64,000 bases of DNA, taken from positions 62,001-126,000 of the forward strand of contig NZ_JADNOP010000013.1 of the NCBI RefSeq assembly GCF_015557635.1, given 5' to 3'. The notes under the pieces were generated by a model. That model had not been told where the DNA came from, did not search any database, and saw nothing but the letters and a program-made list of their open reading frames with translations. The translations under genes were made by a program, and so were the position numbers. This document shows positions 25,001 through 32,495 of the stretch, in pieces. This DNA is from Fusicatenibacter saccharivorans. Its GTDB lineage: Bacteria > Bacillota > Clostridia > Lachnospirales > Lachnospiraceae. Position 1 is the stretch's first letter. Each line of letters begins with the position of its first letter.

Positions 25001-26102
25001 GCGGCGTTACCCGGTATTCCTCCGGCACGTCGCGCCCGTCATACCATTTTGTAAAGGTGTTGCGGTTATTGTAGATATAGCCCTGCTCGGTAAATCTGCC
25101 CCCGTCGTTAATAGCAGCGTCCCGTCCGTATTCCTCATAGAGAAAATAGTTTTTTGCTTCTTCGGGCAGCTCCAACTCGTCCAGTTCTTCAATCAGATAA
25201 TGCCCGTAATCTTCCTCGCTTTTTATGGACGGGTAAAGCCAGTAACAGTCAAGGTTTTGTGCAAGATTGATAATGTCCTGCAAGTCCCTTGTATGGTCGC
25301 CGTATGCCATAGCTGCAACAAATTTTTCCCGGTCGTCGTCAAACTGCATTTTCAAAAGTTCGCTCAAATAGTTCAGCTCGTCAAGACTTTCAAGCTCGGT
25401 CAATTTTCCTGCCAGTCCCGAAATAGAGGACTGATATTCTGTGATATGCAGCTCCCCGTAGTTTTTGCCGTCTATGCCGATACGGTCAAAGACTTCTTTC
25501 AAATGCTCGGCAGTCGTGGGGAATGATACCCATTCGCCCGCAGGTCTGCCCTCGGTGTACTTTCCAAGATTAGAAAGATACCCGCTTAAAATCGTTTCTG
25601 CCATGCGTTCACTCCTTTCGTTTTCAATCATGCGGTGCATAAGTTCGTAGTCCTCCATGCTCATGCTCCCGTCAAATAGATAGGGGTCGGGTTCTTCGCC
25701 GTCCCGGTAGGCTTTTTCAGAGAAAGGAAGCCCCGCAGCGTGGGCGGCGGCTCTTGCTTCCTCAATAAGCTCCGGCGGCAGCCTGTCGTCGTGGGCTTCG
25801 ATAAATTCCCCGATATTGCTATATCCGTTTTCGTAGTGGCGGCGCACTCCGGCGGTCAGCTCGTCAAGGTTCATATTCTCGCCAAGATAGCCGGAATAAT
25901 AACCGTTTACCACAACGGCGGCAGGGTCAGCCTGCTTGATTTCTTCCATACGGCTTCTGTCCTCCGGGTAAAGGTAGTCGCCCATTTCAAGGTGGAAATA
26001 TTCTGCGTTCCAAGAGCGTCCCGTTTTCCAAAACGCCACCCAAGCGATACCGTCCCTTAATTCTTCTTGATAGTCCTTTACGGTGTCCCGTAAACTTGCC
26101 AT
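22077..26102 (-). CDS. Giant ArdA / ArdC-like / YodL multidomain protein
   Basis: 1341 residues. Order: an N-terminal domain (about 1-165: AWVAFWKTGRSWNAEYFHLE), an ArdA-type antirestriction region (about 170-370: GELHITEYQSSISG, NYLSELLKMQFDDD, YDGRDVP), an ArdC-like ssDNA-binding part (about 405-510: SLNNTILIAMQGG, VKGYKQWEKEFDRHVKPGE), a zincin with HEIAH near residue 605, a Gln/Glu/Ala-rich linker, an LPD-like part (NGFRWSPKAGAWQRQLT), and a YodL domain (about 1080-1185: LSVSDVVVLHQNGQ). Likely enters the recipient or acts early to shield the incoming DNA from restriction. Starts at ATG 26102 with AAAGGAGG upstream. Confidence 0.8.
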   Translation of the reverse strand: MASLRDTVKDYQEELRDGIAWVAFWKTGRSWNAEYFHLEMGDYLYPEDRSRMEEIKQADPAAVVVNGYYSGYLGENMNLDELTAGVRRHYENGYSNIGEFIEAHDDRLPPELIEEARAAAHAAGLPFSEKAYRDGEEPDPYLFDGSMSMEDYELMHRMIENERSERMAETILSGYLSNLGKYTEGRPAGEWVSFPTTAEHLKEVFDRIGIDGKNYGELHITEYQSSISGLAGKLTELESLDELNYLSELLKMQFDDDREKFVAAMAYGDHTRDLQDIINLAQNLDCYWLYPSIKSEEDYGHYLIEELDELELPEEAKNYFLYEEYGRDAAINDGGRFTEQGYIYNNRNTFTKWYDGRDVPEEYRVTPQPSVQEKEQADLDASAAIQTAATEPPPVLPIILSSEKPADKMKEITDRLEQGILGLYESDRYADYLRTMSKFHDYSLNNTILIAMQGGNLVKGYKQWEKEFDRHVKPGEKAIKILAPSPFTVKKQVEKIDPDTQKPVFDKDGKPVTEEKEIKIPAFRVVSVFDISQTEGKELPALTYELTGNVEQYKDFFAALEKTSPFAMGFEALSGGVKGRCNYEEKRIIINEGMDELQNIKTAIHEIAHATLHDTALAMPERPDRRTREVQAESVAYAVCQHYGLDTSDYSFGYIAGWSSGKELAELKGSLETIRSTAASLIDTIDGHFAEIQKAQDKEQTTEQAQPAQEAAKQPEAEAAAPELPEEIAPVQEKEAQPEQAAPAPYYTINEAAAKRAKDMNSFSDYKQGSATAEYRHYVDEAVQLAERQKQRVDPMYHEKIDSLLDTYARKLAANMNKGYEIDARVPSILIAGGSNFPTRKKEKQNAARDSNYREWQDIQGLLDKIRSTGMGGISADDPQAVQKLEKKLENLEKSQETMKAVNAYYRKHKTLDGCPHLPPEELEKLKADMASSWHLEDKPFATWALSNNSAEIRRVKDRIKSLSQQKEIGFVGWEFDGGKVEANTEANRLQIFFEDKPDEATREALKSNGFRWSPKAGAWQRQLTSNAYYAADYVKAIAPLTGEKPTELQRAHIRQQKVAAQEQPVQEQPEQEAPQDKDTFSIYQIKGGNETRDLRFEPYDRLTATGHRVDPKNYALVYSAELTPGTSLEDIYTRFNIDHPKDFKGHSLSVSDVVVLHQNGQDTAHYVDSFGYKEVPEFFKEQEKALIPDDLETGETIKTPRGTFYVTAMSREQMEAAGYGLHHQSDDGKYLIMGNGTRAFAVPVQPENYLKAAEQTTEQNYNMIDGQINNTPTVAELEAKVKAGETISLVDLAEAVKADKERGKAAKTEKKPSIRAQLRADKEKTAQKKAAKSKNHELEV

Positions 26103-26215
26103 GTGTAACCTCCTTTCCCAAAGGCAGCGCGGACGCTGCTTTTTCCTGTTTCATCATTCAGTACCCTGCCGCCCGCCTTTTTGCCAAAGATTTTATATAT
26201 TTTTTCAAGATTTCA

Positions 26216-26315
26216 GAGGGTTTGGGACACTTCCCAACAAGCAAAAATCCCCGCCGTTCTCGGTAGAGAAAGCAGGGATTTTACGGAAAAGGGTACTCTT
26301 TTCCTATGCTTGCTA
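26216..26315 (-). repeat. Right arm of the 100-bp inverted repeat
   Basis: Perfect reverse complement of 19312-19345 and 19383-19411, with an unrelated 37-base spacer (26245-26281) that itself closes as AAATCCC/GGGATTT. It lies between topB and the giant antirestriction gene. The two arms bracket the mobC-relaxase-ArdA block, 7 kb. Confidence 0.75.
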
Positions 26316-26320
26316 TTCAG

Positions 26321-28411
26321 TTATTTTTTCTTCGGAAGCTCCACCCGGTAGTTGACATATTTCCCGCCCGTATCAGCCAATACGATAGTTCCGTCGTAGG
26401 TTTTGCCCGTCTTTGGGGAATAGAGCTTTTTCACATTTACCTTGCCGGATTTTAAGAGTGCCGCGGCAATTTTTGGGGTAAAGGTTACTTTTCGTTCTTC
26501 AAAGAAACGGTCATTTTTCCACATGGTAAAGCTACATTCCTTATTGCTGCAATAGTAGTTTTTCTTTCCCTCATAGACAGGAGAACCGCAGCGGGGGCAG
26601 CTTCCCAACGCTTCCCGTTCCGGCTTGAACATCTGCGCTTTATCATCAGAAAGAAACGGATAGGTCTTTACCAGTTCCCGCGCCATATCCTCAATACCCT
26701 CTATAAATGCGGCGGGGTCTTCCTTGCCTTTTGCAATCTGCGTCAGATTGTTTTCCCATTCTGCGGTAAGCTGCGGGCTTGTCAAGGTGTCCGGCAGGAC
26801 GCACACAAGGTTGATACCGTCCTTTGTGGGAAGTAGCTGCTTGCCTTTTCGCTCCACAAAGCCGCCCTTTACCAGTTTTTCAATGACGGCGGCGCGGGTG
26901 GCGGGAGTTCCAAGCCCTTTGCGTTCTGCGTCCGGGTCGGTGTCCTCGTTTCCGGCGCGCTCCATAGCAGAGAGCAGCGACGCTTCGTTGTGAGGTTTTG
27001 GCGGTGTTGTGTCATGCTCCGTTACCGTTGCCGCCGGATTTTCAAAGGTCTGTCCCTCGGTAAATGGCGGCAGGGTATTTTCTGTGTCGCTGTCTGCGTC
27101 GTCCGTTTCGGGCTTGTTCTTTAAGGCTGTCCTGTATTTTCGGTCAATCTCTTTCCACCCGTCGGACAGTACCGTTTTTCCCCTTGCGGTAAAGGACTGT
27201 CCGGCACACTCAAAAACTGCTGTAACCGCTTCAAAGGTATGCGGTACAGCAGTCGCCATAATAAGACGCCCCCCGGCAAGAGTAAGGATATTTCTTTCGC
27301 TTTCCGGCAGCGCTGCAAGGTCGGTCTTTGCAAGCTCCATAGTAGGGATAATGGCATGGTGGTCTGATACCTTTTTACTGTTCAGCACCTTTCCAAGCTC
27401 CGGCGTGAAGTCTTTTCCCGCCATAAAAGAAAATTTTCCGCAAAGCAGCTTAATAATGCCCGCCGCTGTGTCGCCCATGTCGTCAGTAAGATAGCTGCTG
27501 TCTGTTCTCGGATAAGTAAGAAGTCTTTTTTCATACAGGGCTTGTGCAAGGTCAAGGGTCTGTTTTGCCGTATATCCGAACAGGCGGTTTGCTTCCCTCT
27601 GTAAAGAAGTAAGGTCAAAGAGTTTCGGCGGGGCTGCGGTCTTTTTCTCTTTCAAAAGGGAAGTACAGACTGCTTTTGACGCTTCGCAAGTCGTTTTTAA
27701 TGCGTCTGCTTCTGCCTTATCTGAAATTCTTTCACTTGCAGCTTCCGCGCCGGATAAGGCAAGGCGCACATGGTAGTATTTTTCTTTCTTGAAAGTGGTA
27801 ATCGCTGCGTCCCGGTCAACAAGCATTTTTAAGGTTGGGGTCTGTACGCGCCCCACGTTCAAGGTATGATTGTAAAGGACAGAGAAAAGGCGGGTGGCAT
27901 TGATACCAATTAACCAGTCAGCCTTTGCCCTGCATAATGCGGAAGCAAAGAGCGCGTCGTATTCCTCGCCGTTCTTCAGACGGGAAAAGCCCTCTTTGAT
28001 TGCGCTGTCCTCCATAGAGGAAATCCAAAGGCGGCGCATAGGTTTCTTGCAGCCCGCCATTTCATAGACAAAACGGAAAATGAGTTCTCCCTCGCGCCCT
28101 GCGTCGCAGGCATTGACGACTTCGGAAACGTCTGCCCGGTGCATAAGCTCTTTTAGGGTTTTGAATTGCTTTTCCTTGTCAGAAGCAACGGTGTACTTCC
28201 ATTCCTGCGGCAAAATCGGTAAGCTGTCATAGCTCCACTTTTTATATTGTTCCCCGTAGGCGGCAGCTTCCGCAAGCCCTACCAAATGTCCTACGCACCA
28301 AGAAACGATATAGCCGCTTCCTGTGAGAAATCCGTCTTTCTTTTCCTTTGCCCCAAGTACGGCAGCGATTGTCTGCGCCACACTGGGCTTTTCTGCAATA
28401 ACTAAAATCAA
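26321..28411 (-). CDS. topB: DNA topoisomerase III, element type
   Basis: Type IA topoisomerase, 696 residues. TOPRIM: MILVIAEKPSVAQTIAAVLG and NACDAGREGELIFRFV; active-site Tyr near residue 303 in LLTYPRTDSSYL; GRVQTPTLKMLVDRD; a C-terminal zinc ribbon CPRCGSPVYEGKKNYYC. Homologues are standard in Tn1549/CTn elements, where they probably resolve DNA during transfer or replication. RBS AGGAGG lies upstream of the ATG. Confidence 0.95.
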   Translation of the reverse strand: MILVIAEKPSVAQTIAAVLGAKEKKDGFLTGSGYIVSWCVGHLVGLAEAAAYGEQYKKWSYDSLPILPQEWKYTVASDKEKQFKTLKELMHRADVSEVVNACDAGREGELIFRFVYEMAGCKKPMRRLWISSMEDSAIKEGFSRLKNGEEYDALFASALCRAKADWLIGINATRLFSVLYNHTLNVGRVQTPTLKMLVDRDAAITTFKKEKYYHVRLALSGAEAASERISDKAEADALKTTCEASKAVCTSLLKEKKTAAPPKLFDLTSLQREANRLFGYTAKQTLDLAQALYEKRLLTYPRTDSSYLTDDMGDTAAGIIKLLCGKFSFMAGKDFTPELGKVLNSKKVSDHHAIIPTMELAKTDLAALPESERNILTLAGGRLIMATAVPHTFEAVTAVFECAGQSFTARGKTVLSDGWKEIDRKYRTALKNKPETDDADSDTENTLPPFTEGQTFENPAATVTEHDTTPPKPHNEASLLSAMERAGNEDTDPDAERKGLGTPATRAAVIEKLVKGGFVERKGKQLLPTKDGINLVCVLPDTLTSPQLTAEWENNLTQIAKGKEDPAAFIEGIEDMARELVKTYPFLSDDKAQMFKPEREALGSCPRCGSPVYEGKKNYYCSNKECSFTMWKNDRFFEERKVTFTPKIAAALLKSGKVNVKKLYSPKTGKTYDGTIVLADTGGKYVNYRVELPKKK

Positions 28412-28534
28412 ATATAAGTTCCTCCTTTCGGGTAAAAGAAAAGAGCAACCGATTTTTCGATTGCTCCTACAAGTGATTGTATAAAATTGTGCGATATGAA
28501 ATAGTAAAATAATTTGACAAACTGTAGCTTTCGG

Positions 28535-29008
28535 TTATAGATTTACAATCATAATATATTCCTCATTATTTTCATCAACAACAGTAAATCCCACTTTCTC
28601 GTACATCTTGACTGCATAATTACTTTTCTGAACGGATAAGGATATTTTTGAATATCCAGCCAATTTTTCTACCTGTAATAGTTGTTTCAATAATGAAGTT
28701 CCAATGCCTAATCCTCTGTATTTTTTGTGGACAGACATAGCAAGCGATGGAGTATCATTATCAATGTGTCCATAATCATTCATAATTCTTACCCAAATAG
28801 CTCCTATTACATTTCCCTGCATTTCTGCAACTAAGGCTTTATCGTGTTTTCGATTTCCAAACTCAACGATATATTCTTGTAATTCTGGACATTCTATTAC
28901 TGATTTAGGTGGCGGTTCAATTCCTTCTGGAATATAAATCGCTTCGTACAAAAAATCACTTAATAAACAGTATTCTTCACTTCTCATTTCTCGTATTATA
29001 TAGTCCAT
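28535..29008 (-). CDS. GNAT acetyltransferase
   Basis: 157 residues. Acetyl-CoA site VHKKYRGLGIGTSLLKQLL, then SLSVQKSNYAVKMYEKVGFTVV, the usual GNAT end. Start ATG 29008 with GGAGTGA upstream. Markedly more AT-rich than the conjugation genes around it, as is the DUF3781 gene next to it; together they look like a passenger insertion in the conjugation operon. Substrate unknown. Confidence 0.82.
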   Translation of the reverse strand: MDYIIREMRSEEYCLLSDFLYEAIYIPEGIEPPPKSVIECPELQEYIVEFGNRKHDKALVAEMQGNVIGAIWVRIMNDYGHIDNDTPSLAMSVHKKYRGLGIGTSLLKQLLQVEKLAGYSKISLSVQKSNYAVKMYEKVGFTVVDENNEEYIMIVNL

Positions 29009-29030
29009 AATTTCACTCCAAAGTCCGATT

Positions 29031-29279
29031 TTACTTAACAATATGTGCTGTGATAATTGTATAACTATATGAATTGATAGTAATTTTGATATTTTCAACT
29101 TCGCAATACCAATTTTTACCCTGTTTGTATATATTGCAATTTTTATCCAACACCTTATTTTTGCAATACTCAACAACATCTGCTGTATCTATTTTTAGGT
29201 TTCTTTTAATTCTATCAATTCCCATTTCGGTTGTATGAATTTTATCAATATTATCAAGCAATATCTTTTTATCTTCCAT
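29031..29279 (-). CDS. DUF3781-family small protein
   Basis: 82 residues. The block DKIHTTEMGIDRIKRNLKID then DVVEYCKNKVLDKNCNIYK is the DUF3781 pattern. Function not known. AT-rich; 22 bases upstream of the GNAT gene, same strand. Confidence 0.75.
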   Translation of the reverse strand: MEDKKILLDNIDKIHTTEMGIDRIKRNLKIDTADVVEYCKNKVLDKNCNIYKQGKNWYCEVENIKITINSYSYTIITAHIVK

Positions 29280-29371
29280 TCTTTCTTTTCCTCAACTTCA
29301 AATTTGTTTAACTCTGTCATTTCCTATGGTTGGAACAATTATATCATATTCCATATCGCAAGTATATCTTT

Positions 29372-29554
29372 TTATCGTTCTGTCGGTTGTTTGTTTTCAA
29401 TCTTTCTGATACAGTACCCCACACAAGGGGACTGTCCCTTATAAGGGCAGGAAGCACAAGCCGGGGGATAAAGAACAGGCGGCGCATTATCACGCCGCCT
29501 GTTCGGTTTCTGTATCATCATCTTTTCAAAGGGATTGTCGGTAAACAGGGTCAT
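29372..29554 (-). CDS. Small Cys-motif protein of conjugation operon
   Basis: 60 residues with CASCPYKGQSPCVGYC, a likely small metal or disulfide cluster. Start overlaps the DUF4366 stop by four bases (coupled). No known function; it is regularly found at this point in related elements. Confidence 0.65.
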   Translation of the reverse strand: MTLFTDNPFEKMMIQKPNRRRDNAPPVLYPPACASCPYKGQSPCVGYCIRKIENKQPTER

Positions 29555-30279
29555 AGGGTTTCTTCCTCCGTTTCTTCATCTTCGGAAGTTTCCCCGGTAT
29601 CTGCTTCCGGCTCGTCCTCGTCGTAGTCCTCAAAGTCAAAATCTTCAAGGTCGGTGTTTCCTTTCACGTTCTGCTTCGGTTTTACAAACTTAAAGTAGTA
29701 GAACACTGCGCCACCACCAAGCAGCACAAAGAGGACTAAGGCAAGCACCGCGCCGGGATTGCCCCCTTTTTCTTTCGGTTCTTCCGGCTGCTCTGTGGGT
29801 GTTGGGGTAGGTTCTTTGCCTGTGCAGCCTGTCAGAGTAGTTGCACATACAGGGCAGGACGTATTTACTTTTCCGGCTTCGCATTTCTCCGTACAGTTGC
29901 AGACTTCCGGTTTTTTCGTGGCTTCCCCGGTTTCGGTCAGTGCCATAAGGTCGGCTTCGTCCACTTGATTAAGGAAATGTACGGTCTGTTCCCCCTCGGC
30001 TGCCCGGTCAATGAGGATATAGAAATAATTGCCGCCTTTGGTGGTAACAGTGATAAGCTGCTTATTGCCGCCGAAATCGTCCACCAGTGTTGCGTTGCCC
30101 TTTGGGGTAAGGGGCGGCGTTTCTTCTTTTTCCTCCACAACTACATTGCTGTCGTTGGTCGCGTCCTCTGTAGGCGGCTCTGTGGCTGTCCCCTGTGCAT
30201 AGGCAGGGACAGAAAAACCGCCCATAAGGATAAGGGCGGCACAAAGGGCTGTCATGGTCTGTTTGAATTTATTCTTCAT
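29551..30279 (-). CDS. DUF4366 (CD1107-like) surface protein of conjugation operon
   Basis: 242 residues. Signal peptide MKNKFKQTMTALCAALILMG with cleavage near AYAQG; extracytoplasmic domain with LITVTTKGGNYFYILID; a Cys-rich part (CNCTEKCEAGKVNTSCPVC); Pro/Glu spacer; one membrane helix (GAVLALVLFVLLGGGAVFYY); acidic tail. Start chosen at 30279 because AGGAGG is nine bases upstream; ATGs at 30303 and 30285 are also in frame. Typical of Tn1549/CTn4 elements, likely part of the mating apparatus. Confidence 0.85.
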   Translation of the reverse strand: MKNKFKQTMTALCAALILMGGFSVPAYAQGTATEPPTEDATNDSNVVVEEKEETPPLTPKGNATLVDDFGGNKQLITVTTKGGNYFYILIDRAAEGEQTVHFLNQVDEADLMALTETGEATKKPEVCNCTEKCEAGKVNTSCPVCATTLTGCTGKEPTPTPTEQPEEPKEKGGNPGAVLALVLFVLLGGGAVFYYFKFVKPKQNVKGNTDLEDFDFEDYDEDEPEADTGETSEDEETEEETL

Positions 30280-30520
30280 CTGCATTTTCCTCCTGTTCTT
30301 CATAGTCTGTGGCTGTCATGCCGGGGATAGTATCGCCTTTGAGCATGGCGTTAAGTTCCTGTGGGGTCATACGCATAGCGCGTACAAGCTGCACAATTTC
30401 AAGGTTTTCCGCTTCGGTTTTCTGCGCTTCCAGTCCTTTTAATTTGTTTTGATATTCTGTGATTTTCTCGCGGGTCTTTGCGATTTCCTTATTGATACGG
30501 TCAATTTTTTTGTTTGCCAT
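30269..30520 (-). CDS. DUF4315-family coiled-coil protein
   Basis: 83 residues: KIDRINKEIAKTREKITEYQ begins a coiled coil, then VRAMRMTPQELNAMLKG and an acidic tail. Matches the DUF4315 proteins of conjugative elements. AGGAG site upstream; overlaps the DUF4366 gene by 11 bases. Confidence 0.85.
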   Translation of the reverse strand: MANKKIDRINKEIAKTREKITEYQNKLKGLEAQKTEAENLEIVQLVRAMRMTPQELNAMLKGDTIPGMTATDYEEQEENADEE

Positions 30521-30551
30521 AAAGTAAATTCTCCTTTCTTTTTGGGGCTGC

Positions 30552-32495
30552 TTACCAGTTCATCAGCCCATAGCCTTTGATACATTGATAGTTGAGGTCG
30601 TAGCTTTTTATCTTGCAGGCGTCGCCGGAATTGCCCTCAACGGTATAGACGCGGCTGCCGTCCCTGCCAAGCACAAGCCCCACATGGTCGGCAACACCGT
30701 CTAAATCCCAGTCGAAAAAGATAGCGTCGCCCGGTGCGATATTCTCATAGCCCCGCGCGCCCCATTGTCCCCTTGACTGGAACCAGGGAACGCCTTGCCA
30801 TTCGCAGCCTGCAAAGCGGGGTTCGCTTTTTCCGGCTTGATTGTAGCACCATGACACAAAGCAGGCGCACCATTCCACGCGGCTGTTAAAGCCGTACCAA
30901 CTCCAATAGGGGTAGCCGCCCACATTTCCCACTTGCTGCTTTGCAAGCTCCATAAGCTCCGGGTTTCCGGGACGTGTGCCGTTTACAAACTCTACGCCGC
31001 TTAAATCCTCGGACGGGCTACCGTCGGGGGAGCCGCCGCCAAAAATCAGCGGTTTGTTGCCCTGTGTCTGTAAGTACACTTTGAACATTTCAAACTGCTG
31101 TGGGTTCAGCAGTTCTTCCGCAAGGGAAGCAATCGGCTTGTTTGTCAGTTTCACATTTAAGATACGGTATTCGTATTCTTCCTCGTTGCCCTCCTCGTCG
31201 GTGGTGGTGCGTATCTCGATTTCTTCCGTCAGCGTCAAGGTGTACTGTAAGCCGAACAGCCGCTTTAGCTCTGCCTGTGCGCTCTGCGGGGTATAACTCT
31301 GCAAAAGGGCAGTCAGATAAGACGCAAGCTCATGTGGGTTATGCCCGATAGTATCAAGGTCATAGCGGTATTCATCATAGCCGCTGTGGGTGCTTTCGAT
31401 AGCGTCAATCTCACTTTGCAGCTCGTTTTCCATTGCGGCATAGCTCTGTTCCGTTGCCACAAGGTCGCTGTCCTCGGACGTGTAGGAAGTCCCTAACACG
31501 CTGTTCATGCTGCCGGAAAACATTGCCCCACAAGAGGAAAGCCCTACCGATACCATGATGAACAGAAGCAGCGCGGTGATAGCGATTATCACGCCTGCCG
31601 GGTGTCGCCCTGCAAAGGCAGCCGCTTTTTTTGCTGCTGTTTGGGACGCTCCGGCGGCTGCTTTGGCGGTAGCTGCGCCGCCTTTCTTTACCGTCTTTGC
31701 ATACTGGCGTTTGATTTTTTGTTTCTGCATGAACCGGGAAAAGGGATTACTTGTAAGCTGCGGGTTTTCCTGCAAGGCTTTGTGATACTGGAAATTGACG
31801 TTTGCCTTAAACGCTGCCCGTTCTGCCTTTGCCGCTTCCCGGTAGGGTTTCAGCTTATGGCTGCGGTAGCCCTGTTTTAGTTTCTGCGTCCCGTACCTTG
31901 CGCCGCGCTCGGCAAGTTCCTCCGATTTGTGCGCGCCCTCCACGCCGGAATTGTCTTTCTCGACGCTGTGGATTTTGTTGTGAACAAAAATACCCGCTTC
32001 CTGCGCGGGGCGGGATAACGGATTATTGTGGGGTTTGCCGCCGGGTAGGGGCTTTTCCTGTTCCTCAAAGTGAAGCCGGGTCTTTGCCTTTCCGGTGGCT
32101 TCCTCAAAGGTGCGCTCTTTTACCAGTTTCTTCTGCTTCGGGAGAGCTGCCTTTGCCGCGTCCAGTTTGTCGGCTGCTTTTTCTGATTTTTTGATGTAAG
32201 TTTCCAGTTCCGGCGTTGCCCGTTCCTCGTCGGTAAACTGCAAGCGGGAAGTGGAAGTACGCAAAACGGTAGCTTCCTGCGCTTTCTTGACTGCCTTTTT
32301 GCTTGCCTTTCGGGTATGGGCTGCGTCAAGGTGTTCCATGACGCGCTCTGCGGTAGCGGTGTCCGGCTGTGAAAAGTTGCTGTCTGCTTCCCGGCTGCTG
32401 ATACGCTCGGCGGTCTGCTGTGTTTCGTTGACTTCCACCGCACCGTCGCGGGTCATTTTCTGTGTGATTTTATCGCGTGGTTTTAACTGTTTCAT
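30552..32495 (-). CDS. CHAP-domain cell-wall hydrolase of the mating apparatus (CD1108-like)
   Basis: 647 residues. Basic, Ala/Lys-rich cytoplasmic part (1-300), one membrane helix near 305-325 (AGVIIAITALLLFIMVSVG), an extracellular region with a stalk, and a C-terminal CHAP domain from about 505: VEWCACFVSWCYNQAG (catalytic Cys) and VADHVGLVLGRD (His), ending in TVEGNSGDACKIKSY. Plays the VirB1/Tn916 Orf14 role of opening the peptidoglycan. Overlaps the virB4 end by four bases. Confidence 0.87.
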   Translation of the reverse strand: MKQLKPRDKITQKMTRDGAVEVNETQQTAERISSREADSNFSQPDTATAERVMEHLDAAHTRKASKKAVKKAQEATVLRTSTSRLQFTDEERATPELETYIKKSEKAADKLDAAKAALPKQKKLVKERTFEEATGKAKTRLHFEEQEKPLPGGKPHNNPLSRPAQEAGIFVHNKIHSVEKDNSGVEGAHKSEELAERGARYGTQKLKQGYRSHKLKPYREAAKAERAAFKANVNFQYHKALQENPQLTSNPFSRFMQKQKIKRQYAKTVKKGGAATAKAAAGASQTAAKKAAAFAGRHPAGVIIAITALLLFIMVSVGLSSCGAMFSGSMNSVLGTSYTSEDSDLVATEQSYAAMENELQSEIDAIESTHSGYDEYRYDLDTIGHNPHELASYLTALLQSYTPQSAQAELKRLFGLQYTLTLTEEIEIRTTTDEEGNEEEYEYRILNVKLTNKPIASLAEELLNPQQFEMFKVYLQTQGNKPLIFGGGSPDGSPSEDLSGVEFVNGTRPGNPELMELAKQQVGNVGGYPYWSWYGFNSRVEWCACFVSWCYNQAGKSEPRFAGCEWQGVPWFQSRGQWGARGYENIAPGDAIFFDWDLDGVADHVGLVLGRDGSRVYTVEGNSGDACKIKSYDLNYQCIKGYGLMNW

